Below are positions 42,807 to 50,559 of a stretch of DNA of 64,000 bases, in pieces; the first letter of the stretch is position 1, and each line of letters starts with the position of its first letter. Source of the stretch: DATBLE01 sp963837265 (GTDB taxonomy: Bacteria; Actinomycetota; Thermoleophilia; Gaiellales; Gaiellaceae); contig CAWIMQ010000001.1 of assembly GCA_963837265.1 (NCBI GenBank), positions 248,001 through 312,000 of the forward strand. The letters run 5' to 3'. Under the pieces are notes generated by a model. It was given only the letters and a program-made list of their open reading frames with translations, had not been told where the DNA came from and did no database searches. Position numbers and translations under genes: made by a program.

Positions 42807-42809
42807 TAG
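41730..42809 (+). CDS. IS630-family transposase
   Basis: The ~359-residue product has a paired-type HTH (SSTEIADELGCSRQTVGRWR) and winged helix (GMSQSAVSRIWRAFGLKPHQ), then an IS630 DDE core: D in VLCVDEKSQIQALDRT, D in VHVVLDNSSTHKT, and E in SSWLNLVERWFAELT. The typical TPTYSSWLN and KRGSHRSVRDLV stretches are intact. Start ATG 41730 lies behind GGGAGAGG; earlier in-frame ATGs give no recognisable sequence. It is a single uninterrupted frame, so the element may be active. Confidence 0.92.
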   Translation: MGERAEVVVSAEEREVLERWARRRSSAQALAFRCRVVLAAAEGKSSTEIADELGCSRQTVGRWRGRFARRGLDGLHDEPRPGKPRSISDEDVERLIVKTLEEQPKGATHWSTRSMAAATGMSQSAVSRIWRAFGLKPHQTETFKLSPDPQFIDKVRDIVGLYLNPPEAAVVLCVDEKSQIQALDRTAPVLPLMPGVPERRSHDYVRYGTTNLYAALDVASGQVISEMRPRHRAEEFKRFLNQVDAAVPADLDVHVVLDNSSTHKTPSIQRWLVRHPRFTFHFTPTYSSWLNLVERWFAELTTKWIKRGSHRSVRDLVASIRTWITNWNDNPKPFVWHKSADEILDSLAAYCQRINDSGH

Positions 42810-42815
42810 CCCGCG

Positions 42816-43037
42816 CTAGCCGAGCAGGTGGAACAGCGCGACCGTCGTGCCCGTGAACGCGAGCGCGACCAGCACGGTCAACCGGGTCAGGTTCCGCTCG
42901 ACGATGTGGGTGCCCCCCTGCGAGGCGGGCGTGAAGCCCATGCCGCCGAAGCCGGAGTCGCGGCCGGAGTGCATCAGGATCAGGCCGATCAGCGAGATCG
43001 TGAGGAGGACGTGAACGACGGCGACGACCTGGAGCAT
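42816..43037 (-). CDS. secG: Preprotein translocase subunit SecG
   Basis: The 73-residue protein has two transmembrane segments (VVAVVHVLLTISLIGLILM and LTVLVALAFTGTTVALFHLL) around the conserved cytoplasmic loop SGFGGMGFTPASQGG. This is the full size of bacterial SecG, which assists SecYE in protein export at the membrane. It ends just beside the IS630 insertion; without the element it would converge with tldE at about 10 bp. Confidence 0.93.
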   Translation of the reverse strand: MLQVVAVVHVLLTISLIGLILMHSGRDSGFGGMGFTPASQGGTHIVERNLTRLTVLVALAFTGTTVALFHLLG

Positions 43038-43041
43038 CGAG

Positions 43042-43425
43042 CTAGGGTAGCTGAGGAGGATCCGGCGCGAGGTCGATGATCGCGGCGATCATCTCGGCCG
43101 CGATCTGGTCCTTCGTCACGTACCCGGCCGCCCCGGCCGAGCGTGCCGCGTCCACGTCCTGGCGCGCGTCCGACCCGGTGACGACGAGAACGCGTGTCCT
43201 GGGCCGCGCAGCCGAGATGCGCCTCGTCGCCTCGAGGCCGTCCACCCCCGGCATGCTGATGTCCATCAGCACGACGTCCGGATCGAGCCTCTCCACCTCG
43301 CACACCGCGTCCTCGCCGGAGAACGCCAGGCCGACGACCTCGATCCGCTCGTCTGTCGAGAGAATCGCCTGGAGCGCCTCGGAGAAGAGGCGATGATCGT
43401 CCGCGATCAGCACCTTGACCGGCAC
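43042..43425 (-). CDS. Receiver-only response regulator
   Basis: The 127-residue product is a receiver domain: the acidic pair DDHRLFSEAL (residues 9-10), phospho-acceptor D in VVLMDISMPGVDG (residue ~55), T in LVVTGSDAR and K in GYVTKDQIA. It resembles NarL-type receivers but stops without the LuxR HTH, so it cannot bind DNA itself. No histidine kinase lies nearby. It follows no operon partner except secG immediately downstream. Confidence 0.85.
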   Translation of the reverse strand: MPVKVLIADDHRLFSEALQAILSTDERIEVVGLAFSGEDAVCEVERLDPDVVLMDISMPGVDGLEATRRISAARPRTRVLVVTGSDARQDVDAARSAGAAGYVTKDQIAAEMIAAIIDLAPDPPQLP

Positions 43426-43486
43426 GGCATCGTGATTCGAGCAGAAGGCCCCCGAAAAGGCAATCCCTCAGTACGGTATTCACGTC

Positions 43487-43711
43487 TTGGCCGGCGTCCG
43501 CGACCGAATCCAGAAGCTGCTCGTCACCGGTGACAACCGGCTGAAGCAGGGGGTCGCCCCCGAGAAGGTGCGCGAGACCTACGATGAGGCGCTCGCGCTG
43601 GCGCGGGAGGCCGGGCTGGAGGAACGGATCCGCCCGCTCGTCGAGGTCAGGCTCGCCGACCTCGAGCGGCTCGCCGGAGGATCGCCTCCACCCGTTCCGC
43701 CTGACGCCTGA
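43487..43711 (+). CDS. Small hypothetical helical protein
   Basis: The 74-residue frame from TTG 43487 (VRDRIQKLLVTGDNRLKQGV, VRETYDEALALAREAGLEER, IRPLVEVRLADLERLAGG) looks like a short helical-repeat protein. It converges with, and overlaps by 65 bp, the glycosyltransferase gene. I do not recognise it. Confidence 0.55.
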   Translation: MAGVRDRIQKLLVTGDNRLKQGVAPEKVRETYDEALALAREAGLEERIRPLVEVRLADLERLAGGSPPPVPPDA

Positions 43712-44642
43712 CGTCGTGCTCGGCCGCGGCGGCTCGGGCCGCCTCGTTGGGGCAGGGGAGCGCCGCGGCCCGGCCCAGCCCCTCGAGGATGCCGTCCTCG
43801 CTGAGGGGATCGACGAGGACGCCCGACCCGGGAGAGACGAACTCCGGCGGCCCGCCGACGCGCGTCGCCACCACCGGCCGGCCGGCGGCCATCGCCTCGA
43901 GCAGCGCCTGCCCGAACGGCTCCACGAGGCTCGGGCCGCAGACGACCCGCGCGGCGGCGATACGGCCGGGGATCTCGTCGTGCGGGACCGTCCCCGTGAC
44001 GACGATTCCCGGACGGCCCTCGAGCCGCGGGCGAAGCGGCCCGTCCCCGACGAACGTGAGCGTTCCCTCGCCGAGTCGCTCGAAGGCGGCCGCGAGGCGA
44101 AGCACGTTCTTGCGCTCGGTCAGCGATCCCAAGCAGACGAAGGCCGCCGGCCCCTCGGGGGCGGGCGACGGCGCGAACCGCTCGAGGTCGACGCCGCAGT
44201 CCACGACCTCGACCTTTCCCCGCGCCGCGGGCACCTTCGCCTCCAGCTCGCGGCGCAGCCAGTCCGAGACCGCGATGACACCCGCGGCGCGGCGGACGAC
44301 GTAGCCGGTCGCCGCAGCCACGCCGGGGATCCGGCCGATGTTGGCGACGTCCTGGCCGTGCGCGGTGACGACCAGCGGCCGGCGCGACGCGAGCGCAGCG
44401 GCAAGGCCCGCCGGGACGAGGAAGTGGGCGTAGACGACGTCCGGGCGGACCCGCCGCCCGGCGGCTCGGACCTCGCGCCAGAGCCGAAGATGGCGGCGCG
44501 GGCCTCCCTCGCGCCGGTCGACGACGGCGCGCTCGAGCTCGTGGCCGCGGTCGCGCAGCGCCGCCTCGAGCTGCGCCACGAAGACGCCGAGGTCGGGGTC
44601 GTCCACCCCTGGGTACATCTGCGAGACGAGCAGGATCCGCAC
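43647..44642 (-). CDS. GT4-family glycosyltransferase
   Basis: The 331-residue enzyme has a GT-B fold: an N-terminal domain starting MRILLVSQMYPGVDDPDLG with DVVYAHFLVPAGLAAAL and VVTAHGQDV, and a C-terminal donor-binding domain with SLTERKNVLRLAAAFERL, GDGPLRPRLE and the E-x7-E type EPFGQALLEAMAAGRPVVAT. It probably moves a sugar from a nucleotide donor to a lipid or polysaccharide; substrates are unknown. GTG 44642 is the start; the longer upstream frame is antisense to the permease gene. It lies 11 bp downstream of the permease pair on the same strand. Confidence 0.88.
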   Translation of the reverse strand: MRILLVSQMYPGVDDPDLGVFVAQLEAALRDRGHELERAVVDRREGGPRRHLRLWREVRAAGRRVRPDVVYAHFLVPAGLAAALASRRPLVVTAHGQDVANIGRIPGVAAATGYVVRRAAGVIAVSDWLRRELEAKVPAARGKVEVVDCGVDLERFAPSPAPEGPAAFVCLGSLTERKNVLRLAAAFERLGEGTLTFVGDGPLRPRLEGRPGIVVTGTVPHDEIPGRIAAARVVCGPSLVEPFGQALLEAMAAGRPVVATRVGGPPEFVSPGSGVLVDPLSEDGILEGLGRAAALPCPNEAARAAAAEHDVRRQAERVEAILRRAARGRRA

Positions 44643-44653
44643 GGAAGCGGAGC

Positions 44654-45724
44654 TTAGGCCGCCGTCGCCCCCAGCGTCTTGCGCCCCTTCCGGGCGATCG
44701 TCGGGTCGATCGCATAGAGCGCCAGGTCGACGAGCAGGTTGAGCCCGATGATCGCGACGGCCGTGACGAGCACGACGGCGACGATCACCGGCAGGTCGAA
44801 GCCCGAGAACCCCCGCAGGGCGACGATCGTGGTCCGGCCGAGGCCGGGCAGCCCGAACACCGTCTCGACGTAGAGCGCGATGCCGATCGCGGTGCCGGCG
44901 TCCATCCCGACCATGGTCACGACCGGGGAGATCGCGTTCCGCAGGGCGTGCCTCCGCAGCACGCGCAGCTCCGAAGCGCCCTTGGCCCGAGCCGTCCGCA
45001 CGTACGGCTCGCCCAGCACCTCCATCATCCGCGTCCGCATCATCCGGAGGTAGAGGGCGACGAAGAAGAGCGCGAAGGTGATCCAGGGCAGCACGAGATG
45101 CGACGCCCACGACGCCGGACCGCCGCAGATCGGGACGTTCGCCTGCGCGGCGGCGGCGCGGGCGCCTGCCGAGGGGGGCCAGAAGGAGCAGTAGCCGAAC
45201 GCCGGGGCGACCTGCCAGCGGTAGCCGACGAAGAGCTGGAGCAGGAGACCGACGACGAGCGGATGCGTCGAGATCGCGGCGAGCGAGAACCCGAGCGAGA
45301 GGCGGTCGACGAGCCCGCGCGGACGCGTCGCCGCGACCGCCCCGAGGGGCAGGGCGATCGCGAGCAGGAGGACGAAGCCGCCGGCGACGAGCGACGCGGT
45401 CACCCTCGTGGCATTCCAGACGAGCCTGCCGACGTGGACGCCGCTCGCCTGCCCCGCCGGCGAGAAGCGGATCGTGTTCCACGAGTATCCGAAATCGCCC
45501 CGGACGGCTCGCTCGACGAACTTCGCGTACTGAACCGGCAGCGGCCTGTCGACGCCGAGCCGGTGGTCCGCCTCTCTGATCTGCTCCGGCGTCGCGTGCT
45601 GGAGGTCGACCACGAACCCGGCCGGGTTCGACGGGATCTGCGAGTACATCAGGAAGGTGACGATCGACAGCACGAAGAGCAGGCCGACCGCGACCGCCGC
45701 CCGGTGGAGGATGTAGCCGATCAC
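44654..45724 (-). CDS. Peptide-type ABC transporter permease, DppB-like
   Basis: The 356-residue protein has about six membrane segments. It starts MIGYILHRAAVAVGLLFVL, then carries the DppB-type periplasmic stretch (LGVDRPLPVQYAKFVERAVR, GDFGYSW) and, near residues 245-300, the inner-membrane EAA loop YVRTARAKGASELRVLRRHA. It would form the channel together with the next gene, importing peptides or related solutes. GTG 45724 overlaps the dppC-like stop by 4 bp. No ATPase or binding-protein gene is present in the window. Confidence 0.9.
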   Translation of the reverse strand: MIGYILHRAAVAVGLLFVLSIVTFLMYSQIPSNPAGFVVDLQHATPEQIREADHRLGVDRPLPVQYAKFVERAVRGDFGYSWNTIRFSPAGQASGVHVGRLVWNATRVTASLVAGGFVLLLAIALPLGAVAATRPRGLVDRLSLGFSLAAISTHPLVVGLLLQLFVGYRWQVAPAFGYCSFWPPSAGARAAAAQANVPICGGPASWASHLVLPWITFALFFVALYLRMMRTRMMEVLGEPYVRTARAKGASELRVLRRHALRNAISPVVTMVGMDAGTAIGIALYVETVFGLPGLGRTTIVALRGFSGFDLPVIVAVVLVTAVAIIGLNLLVDLALYAIDPTIARKGRKTLGATAA

Positions 45725-46800
45725 CGGCTCCCCTTGGGGTCGAGCGCCTCGCCTAGGCCCTCGCCGAGCTGGTTCAGGCAGAAGACGGTCAGGAAGATCG
45801 CCACGCTCGGAAGGACGGTCAGCCAGGGCTGGGTCGTGGCGGGGTTGTACGGGTTCGGAGCTAGCAGCGTCCCCCACGTCTGCGCGAGCAGGCTGCCCCA
45901 GCTCGAGGTCGGAAGGTGAACGCCGGCGCCGAGGAAGGTGACGCCGACCTCGACCATCACGTTCGTCGCGACCGCGAGGGTCCCGTAGACGACGAGCGGG
46001 GGGACGACGTAGGGCAGGAGATGGGTCCGGACGATCCTCGTGTCGCGCGCGCCCGTCATCGCGGCCGCCTCGACGAACTCGGCGTGGCGCAGCGACTGCA
46101 CGTGGGTGCGCACGATCCGGGCGGGGTAGAACCACGTGAACGCTCCGATCAGCAGGACGAGCTGGAGGACGCCGCGGTTCAGCGCGCCCCCGAGCGTCAC
46201 GTCCTCGAGGCCGCCGCTGACGGTGCTTCCGATCATCACGAGGAAGAGCAGGTACGGGAACGCCATCACCAGGTCGGTGAAGCGGGAGATCACCGCGTCG
46301 ACGAGGCCGCCCGCCCAACCGGCGAGCGCGCCGAGCGTGGTTCCGATCAGGACGGCGAGCAGCGTGGCTCCGAGTGCGACGGCCAGGGAGACGCGGCCGC
46401 CGTAGAGGAGGCGCAGGAGCTCGTCGCGGCCGAGAGGGCCGTCGGCACCGAGGATGAACAGGGTCTTGCCGGTGCCCTTCGGCGGGGGCGGCAGGCCGAC
46501 CTCGTCGCCGGTGTTCGTGCCCGCTCCGATCTGGAGCGTGTCGGGGATCCTCGACCACGGCCCGACGGGACGCAGAGCCGTGCTCACGGCGTACGGGAAG
46601 GGGTCGTTCGGGCCGTGGCCGAGCAGCGCCGAGGCGATCGGCGCTCCGGCGGAGACGGCGAACAGGATCGCGACGACGGCCACTCCGCAGGCGAGTGCGA
46701 CCCGGTCGCGGCGAAGCCGTCTCCAGGCGATCCTCCAGGGGCCGGCAGGCCGCGCGGTGAACGCGACCTCCGCAGGCGCCGGTGCGACGGCCTCGCTCAT
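45721..46800 (-). CDS. Peptide-type ABC transporter permease, DppC-like
   Basis: The 359-residue protein has the DppC layout: RIAWRRLRRDRVALACGVAV at the first membrane span, a long periplasmic loop carrying LGADGPLGRDELLRLLYGGR, four to five further spans, and the EAA loop FVEAAAMTGARDTRIVRTHL. It pairs with the DppB-like permease, with which it overlaps by 4 bp. ATG 46800 begins the two-gene unit. The upstream side is a repeat array and a lower-GC gene, so genes for a binding protein and ATPases may have been displaced, or lie elsewhere. Confidence 0.9.
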   Translation of the reverse strand: MSEAVAPAPAEVAFTARPAGPWRIAWRRLRRDRVALACGVAVVAILFAVSAGAPIASALLGHGPNDPFPYAVSTALRPVGPWSRIPDTLQIGAGTNTGDEVGLPPPPKGTGKTLFILGADGPLGRDELLRLLYGGRVSLAVALGATLLAVLIGTTLGALAGWAGGLVDAVISRFTDLVMAFPYLLFLVMIGSTVSGGLEDVTLGGALNRGVLQLVLLIGAFTWFYPARIVRTHVQSLRHAEFVEAAAMTGARDTRIVRTHLLPYVVPPLVVYGTLAVATNVMVEVGVTFLGAGVHLPTSSWGSLLAQTWGTLLAPNPYNPATTQPWLTVLPSVAIFLTVFCLNQLGEGLGEALDPKGSR

Positions 46801-46889
46801 CCGCCTCTCTCTTCGACTACGACCCCGACGATGTGGTTAGCCTCGCACAGGGCCGCCCCGGCCCGCCCGGGGGACGAGAACCTCCCGAC

Positions 46890-47056
46890 TCGTCACAGTT
46901 CGAGTGCCAGGCACCACCGGTCGACGAACCGACCCTGAATCGTCACACCCCCAGTGCCAGGCACTACCGGTGGACGAAGAGGTTCGGAATCGTCACAGCT
47001 CGAGTGCCAGGCACCACCGGTGCACAAACCGGCCCCGAAACGGCACACCTCGACTG
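46890..47056. repeat. 50-bp tandem repeats, array A (3.3 units)
   Basis: Units start at 46890, 46940, 46990 and 47040 (partial), an exact 50-bp period. Each contains TCGTCACA, then AGTGCCAGGCAC(C/T)ACCGGT, which includes the palindrome AGTGCCAGGCACT, and ends in GAA. Units differ mainly in the right-hand 15 bp. The same units recur in the same orientation at 47647. Confidence 0.9.
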
Positions 47057-47614
47057 AACCCCAACTCGTTTTACCGCTTCGATTGCCTGCCAATAGAGGA
47101 ACACAGACACAAAGACACCGGCGACGATCAGCAACAGCCACCACTCGCCTCCTCTGTCAACCGCTACCGTGATAGAAATTCCGATCGCGCTCAGAGCGCT
47201 GATAAGAAGTGCGGCGGCGTCTGTCTCCGCATCGTCAAGATATGACTGCTCTCGGCTGTCCGTTAGCGATCGAATCAGTGGCCAAAGTTCGTCATAGGTG
47301 TAGACCCAGACCTCCTCGATCTCGTCGCGCCACGTCTTGATGGCCCGCCCATAGGGAAACAACGTCCACCGCATCCCGCCTGCAGCAAGCTTGAACAGCG
47401 AGTGCCGCAGCGGGGCGGCTGAGACTCCAAGAATCGCAGCAATCGGGATCAGCGCCACAAACTCGACCACTCCGAGCGCGTCGAAGTAATGCGGCTTCCA
47501 CGCTTCGGTAAGGGCCATGTCCGCTACCGCCAAGGCTCCGTAGATCGGAACGACAAAACCGATCAGGGTCTCGCGGTTCATGAGTCCCGAGAGAGTCGCG
47601 ATGGCTGGTTCCAT
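46964..47614 (-). CDS. Membrane protein of unknown function, flanked by repeat arrays
   Basis: The 216-residue product has about four hydrophobic segments: LIGFVVPIYGALAVADMAL, VVEFVALIPIAAILGV, LLISALSAIGISITVAV and EWWLLLIVAGVFVSVFLYW. A cytoplasmic loop between them holds YTYDELWPLIRSLTD. Its last ~35 residues are encoded inside repeat array A, so the original C-terminus has been replaced or extended. Base composition is clearly lower in GC than all neighbours. With the same 50-bp units on both sides it looks like a small transferred cassette. Function unknown. Confidence 0.6.
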   Translation of the reverse strand: MEPAIATLSGLMNRETLIGFVVPIYGALAVADMALTEAWKPHYFDALGVVEFVALIPIAAILGVSAAPLRHSLFKLAAGGMRWTLFPYGRAIKTWRDEIEEVWVYTYDELWPLIRSLTDSREQSYLDDAETDAAALLISALSAIGISITVAVDRGGEWWLLLIVAGVFVSVFLYWQAIEAVKRVGVQSRCAVSGPVCAPVVPGTRAVTIPNLFVHR

Positions 47615-47646
47615 GTGCAGGGATCATCGCCGTGATCCCCCGTTTC

Positions 47647-47782
47647 GCCAAACTCTCCGAGTGCCAGGCACTACCGGTGGACAAACTGGCCCTGAATCGT
47701 CACACCCCAGTGCCAGGCACTACCGGTGGACGAAGAGGTTCGGAATCGTCACAGCTCGAGTGCCAGGCACTATCCGTGGGGG
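47647..47782. repeat. 50-bp tandem repeats, array B (2.7 units)
   Basis: Units begin at about 47647 (left part diverged), 47697 (49 bp, one C fewer) and 47746 (partial). They match array A unit by unit, and in the same direction: the unit ending CGAAGAGGTTCGGAA occurs in both arrays, each time followed by a unit with TCGTCACAGCTCGAGTGCC. Confidence 0.9.
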
Positions 47783-47835
47783 AAGGGCGTCTCGAAAGAT
47801 CAGGCGGGCCCGGCGCGCGAGGGCCGTCTCGACGG

Positions 47836-49416
47836 TCAGGCTCGACGGGCGTCGTGGGTGCCCCACTCGTCGCGAAGCATGCTGCAGATCTCGCCGACCG
47901 TACAGCGGGCGCGGAGGGCCTCTCGCATCGGCGGCAGGAGGTTCGCCTCCGTCGAGGCGACCCGGCGGACCTCGGCGAGCGCCGCGGCGGCGGCCTCGGC
48001 GCTCCGCTCCGATCGCACGCGTGCGGTCCGCTCGAGCTGGCGGCGCTCGACCTCCGGGTCGAGGCGGTGAAGCTCGATCTCCTCGCCGTGACGATCGGCC
48101 TCGGCGAAGCGGTTCACGCCCACGACGACGCGCTCGCCGCGCTCGACCTCGGCCGTGTACCGGTAGGCCGCCTCGTCGATCTCACCCTGGACGAAGCCCT
48201 GCTCGACCGCCTCGACGGCGCCGCCCAGCTCCTCGACCCGATCGACGAGCTCCAGCGCCCGCGCCTCCAACTCGTCCGTGAGCGCCTCGAGGAAGTACGC
48301 GCCGCCCAGCGGATCGGCGGTCTCCGTCCCGCCGGCCTCGTGCAGGAGGATCTGCTGCGTCCTGAGCGCGATTCGCGCCGCGCGCTCGGTCGGCAGTCCG
48401 AGCGCCTCGTCGAACCCGTTCGTGTGGATCGACTGCGCCCCACCGCACACGGCGGAAAGCGCCTGCACCGCCACCCGGACGATGTTGTTCTCGGGCTGCT
48501 GCGCGGTCAGGGTCGAGCCGCCGGTCTGCGCGTGGAACCGCAGCGCGAGCGCCCGCTCGTTCGTCACTCCGAGCCGCTCGCGCAGCAGCCTGGCCCATAG
48601 CCGCCGGGCCGCCCGGAACTTCGCCACCTCCTGGAAGAAGTGGTTGTGGGCGTTGAAGAAGAACGAGAGCCGCTCCCCGAAGTCGTCCGGCGAAAGGCCA
48701 GCTTCGACGGCAGCACGGCAGTACGCGAGCCCGTTCGCGAGCGTGAAGGCGATCTCCTGGACGGCGGTCGAGCCGGCCTCGCGGATGTGGTAGCCGGAGA
48801 TCGAGATCACGTTCCAGCTCGGCACGCGCTCCGCGCAGTAGGCGAAGAGGTCGGTGGTCAGCCGCATCGAGGGCCGCGGCGGGAAGATGTAGTTCCCGCG
48901 GGCGACGTACTCCTTGAGAATGTCGTTCTGGACGGTGCCGCGCAGCTTCTCGCCGGCCACCCCCTGCCTCTCGGCGACCAGCTCGTAGAGGAGCAGGAGC
49001 AGCGACGCGGGCGCGTTGATCGTCATCGACGTCGAGACCTCTCCGAGCGGGATCCCGTCGAAGAGGATCTCCATGTCGGCGAGCGAGTCGATCGCAACTC
49101 CCGTCCGCCCCACCTCCCCGGCGGCGCGCGGGTCGTCGGAGTCGTACCCGAGCTGGGTCGGGAGGTCGAATGCGGTCGAGAGCCCGGTCTGACCGCGCTC
49201 GAGCAGGTAGCGGAACCGCGCGTTCGTCTCCTCCGCGGATCCGAACCCGGCGTACTGGCGGATCGTCCACGGGCGGCCGCGGTACATCGTCTCGTACGGG
49301 CCGCGCGTGAACGGGAACTCGCCCGGCGGTTCCAGCTCGAGCCCGGCGACGTCGTCCGCCGTGTAGACCGGCTTCACCTCGATCCCGGAGTCGGTCTCAC
49401 GCCGGTCGGCTGTCAC
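47836..49416 (-). CDS. Methylmalonyl-CoA mutase, catalytic (alpha) subunit
   Basis: The 526-residue protein is a TIM-barrel acyl-CoA mutase: GPYETMYRGRPWTIRQYAGF at the substrate site, TGLSTAFDLPTQLGYDSDD, STSMTINAPA, SGYHIREAGSTAVQEIAFTL and FNAHNHFFQEVAKFRAARRL. It lacks the C-terminal B12-binding domain (no DxHxxG), so it must pair with a separate small subunit. It interconverts methylmalonyl-CoA (or an isomer such as ethylmalonyl- or isobutyryl-CoA) and succinyl-type products. GTG 49416 is the start. A TetR gene ends 5 bp upstream, possibly co-transcribed. Confidence 0.92.
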   Translation of the reverse strand: MTADRRETDSGIEVKPVYTADDVAGLELEPPGEFPFTRGPYETMYRGRPWTIRQYAGFGSAEETNARFRYLLERGQTGLSTAFDLPTQLGYDSDDPRAAGEVGRTGVAIDSLADMEILFDGIPLGEVSTSMTINAPASLLLLLYELVAERQGVAGEKLRGTVQNDILKEYVARGNYIFPPRPSMRLTTDLFAYCAERVPSWNVISISGYHIREAGSTAVQEIAFTLANGLAYCRAAVEAGLSPDDFGERLSFFFNAHNHFFQEVAKFRAARRLWARLLRERLGVTNERALALRFHAQTGGSTLTAQQPENNIVRVAVQALSAVCGGAQSIHTNGFDEALGLPTERAARIALRTQQILLHEAGGTETADPLGGAYFLEALTDELEARALELVDRVEELGGAVEAVEQGFVQGEIDEAAYRYTAEVERGERVVVGVNRFAEADRHGEEIELHRLDPEVERRQLERTARVRSERSAEAAAAALAEVRRVASTEANLLPPMREALRARCTVGEICSMLRDEWGTHDARRA

Positions 49417-49421
49417 GCGGG

Positions 49422-50012
49422 TCAGCCTAACGCCGCGTCGACGACCGCGGACGCAAGCTCCGCCGCCGCCGCGTCGTCGAGACCTTCGCGGACCGCGAAC
49501 GACTCCCAGGTCTCGTAGGAGAGGACGTGCCCGACCGCCGCGCGCACCAGAGCGGACCTCCGCCCGCCAGCCCCGAAGCCGCGGGCGAGGACGTCCGCGA
49601 GCCCGGCGAGCCGCTCGTCGAAAGCGGCGACCAGGCGCCCGTGGACGGGATGGAGATCTGCGTCGCGCCGCAGTACCCCCAGTCCTGGAAACGCCTTGCG
49701 ATACCAGGAATACAGATCGGAGATCGCCGCGCGCAGACGCCGGCGTGGCTCGGCGACCGCCTGCCACGCAGCGTCGTCCGGGAACGGATGCGCAGCCGCC
49801 CAGTGGGCGGAGCAGCCGGCGAACAACGTCTCCTCGTCCGGGAAGTGCGCGTACACGGTGTGCCGCTGCACGCCCGCCTGCTCTGCGATCGCGCTCACGG
49901 TCGTGCGCGCCGGGCCGAGGGACGTATGCATGGCGACCGCCGCGTCGAGGATGCGACGCCGTGTCTCGGCCTCTCGCTCGGCACGCTTCTTCTTCTGGTA
50001 CGTCCGGCTCAT
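49422..50012 (-). CDS. TetR-family transcriptional regulator
   Basis: The 196-residue protein has a TetR HTH: EAETRRRILDAAVAMHTSLG, then TTVSAIAEQAGVQRHTVYAHFPDEETLFAG. A basic N-terminal arm (QKKKRAEREAE) precedes it, and the ligand domain is alpha-helical. ATG 50012 fits the family length. It diverges from the cupin gene and precedes the mutase gene, so either may be its target. The divergent region (50013-50100) holds CACACAAGTGTAC, a short partial palindrome that could be its operator. Confidence 0.9.
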   Translation of the reverse strand: MSRTYQKKKRAEREAETRRRILDAAVAMHTSLGPARTTVSAIAEQAGVQRHTVYAHFPDEETLFAGCSAHWAAAHPFPDDAAWQAVAEPRRRLRAAISDLYSWYRKAFPGLGVLRRDADLHPVHGRLVAAFDERLAGLADVLARGFGAGGRRSALVRAAVGHVLSYETWESFAVREGLDDAAAAELASAVVDAALG

Positions 50013-50100
50013 TGCACACAAGTGTACTCCGAATTTGACAGGAGCGCCACGGTCTGACATGATCCGATGCACAGCCATGTGCAACGAAAGGAGGAGAGAG

Positions 50101-50541
50101 ATGTTCAGCGTCGACCTCAACACCATCGAAGTCCCCGAGCTCGGGGGCGGGTTCTCCGTCACCTTCCCGTTCTCCAGTGCGACCGGCGCGGCTGCGACCG
50201 CCGCCGTCTACCTCCTCTTCGAGCCCGGCGCCGTCCTCGCCGAGCACACCGACAGCGCCGAGGAGGTGCTCCTCGTCCTCGAGGGCGCGGTCGAGGCGAC
50301 CGTCGGCGGCGAGACGGCGATGCTCGGGCAAGGGCAGCTGGCGATCGTCCCGGCACTGGCGCTGCACGGGATGCGCAACGTCGGCGACACGCCCGCACGG
50401 GTGATCGGGTTCTTCGCGTCGTCGACGAACGTGGCCGTCTTCCCGGAGCCGCCGGCTCCCGGCATGCCGCGCCTCCTCGTCGTCGGCGCAGAGCCCGGAC
50501 AGGCCGTGCCGGTGGCGCAGATGGAGGCAGCGACGGCGTAG
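50101..50541 (+). CDS. Cupin-domain protein
   Basis: The 146-residue product has a single cupin barrel: YLLFEPGAVLAEHTDSAEEV (motif 1 with H, E) and LAIVPALALHGMRNVGDTP (motif 2 with H). Metal-binding residues His, Glu and His are present. Substrate unknown. ATG 50101 follows the strong GAAAGGAGGAGAG site. It diverges from the TetR gene, a likely regulator, and converges with the ABC exporter. Confidence 0.88.
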   Translation: MFSVDLNTIEVPELGGGFSVTFPFSSATGAAATAAVYLLFEPGAVLAEHTDSAEEVLLVLEGAVEATVGGETAMLGQGQLAIVPALALHGMRNVGDTPARVIGFFASSTNVAVFPEPPAPGMPRLLVVGAEPGQAVPVAQMEAATA

Positions 50542-50559
50542 CACGCCTCCGCCGGGGCG

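Noticed and set aside
46890..47782. CRISPR array of 50-bp units
   Set aside because: Repeats are head to tail without spacers; differences lie inside the unit, and a gene separates the two arrays.
47836..50544. A 902-codon minus-strand ORF including the mutase
   Set aside because: The part beyond 49416 is antisense to TetR and cupin genes and carries no domain. The mutase ends where the family starts.
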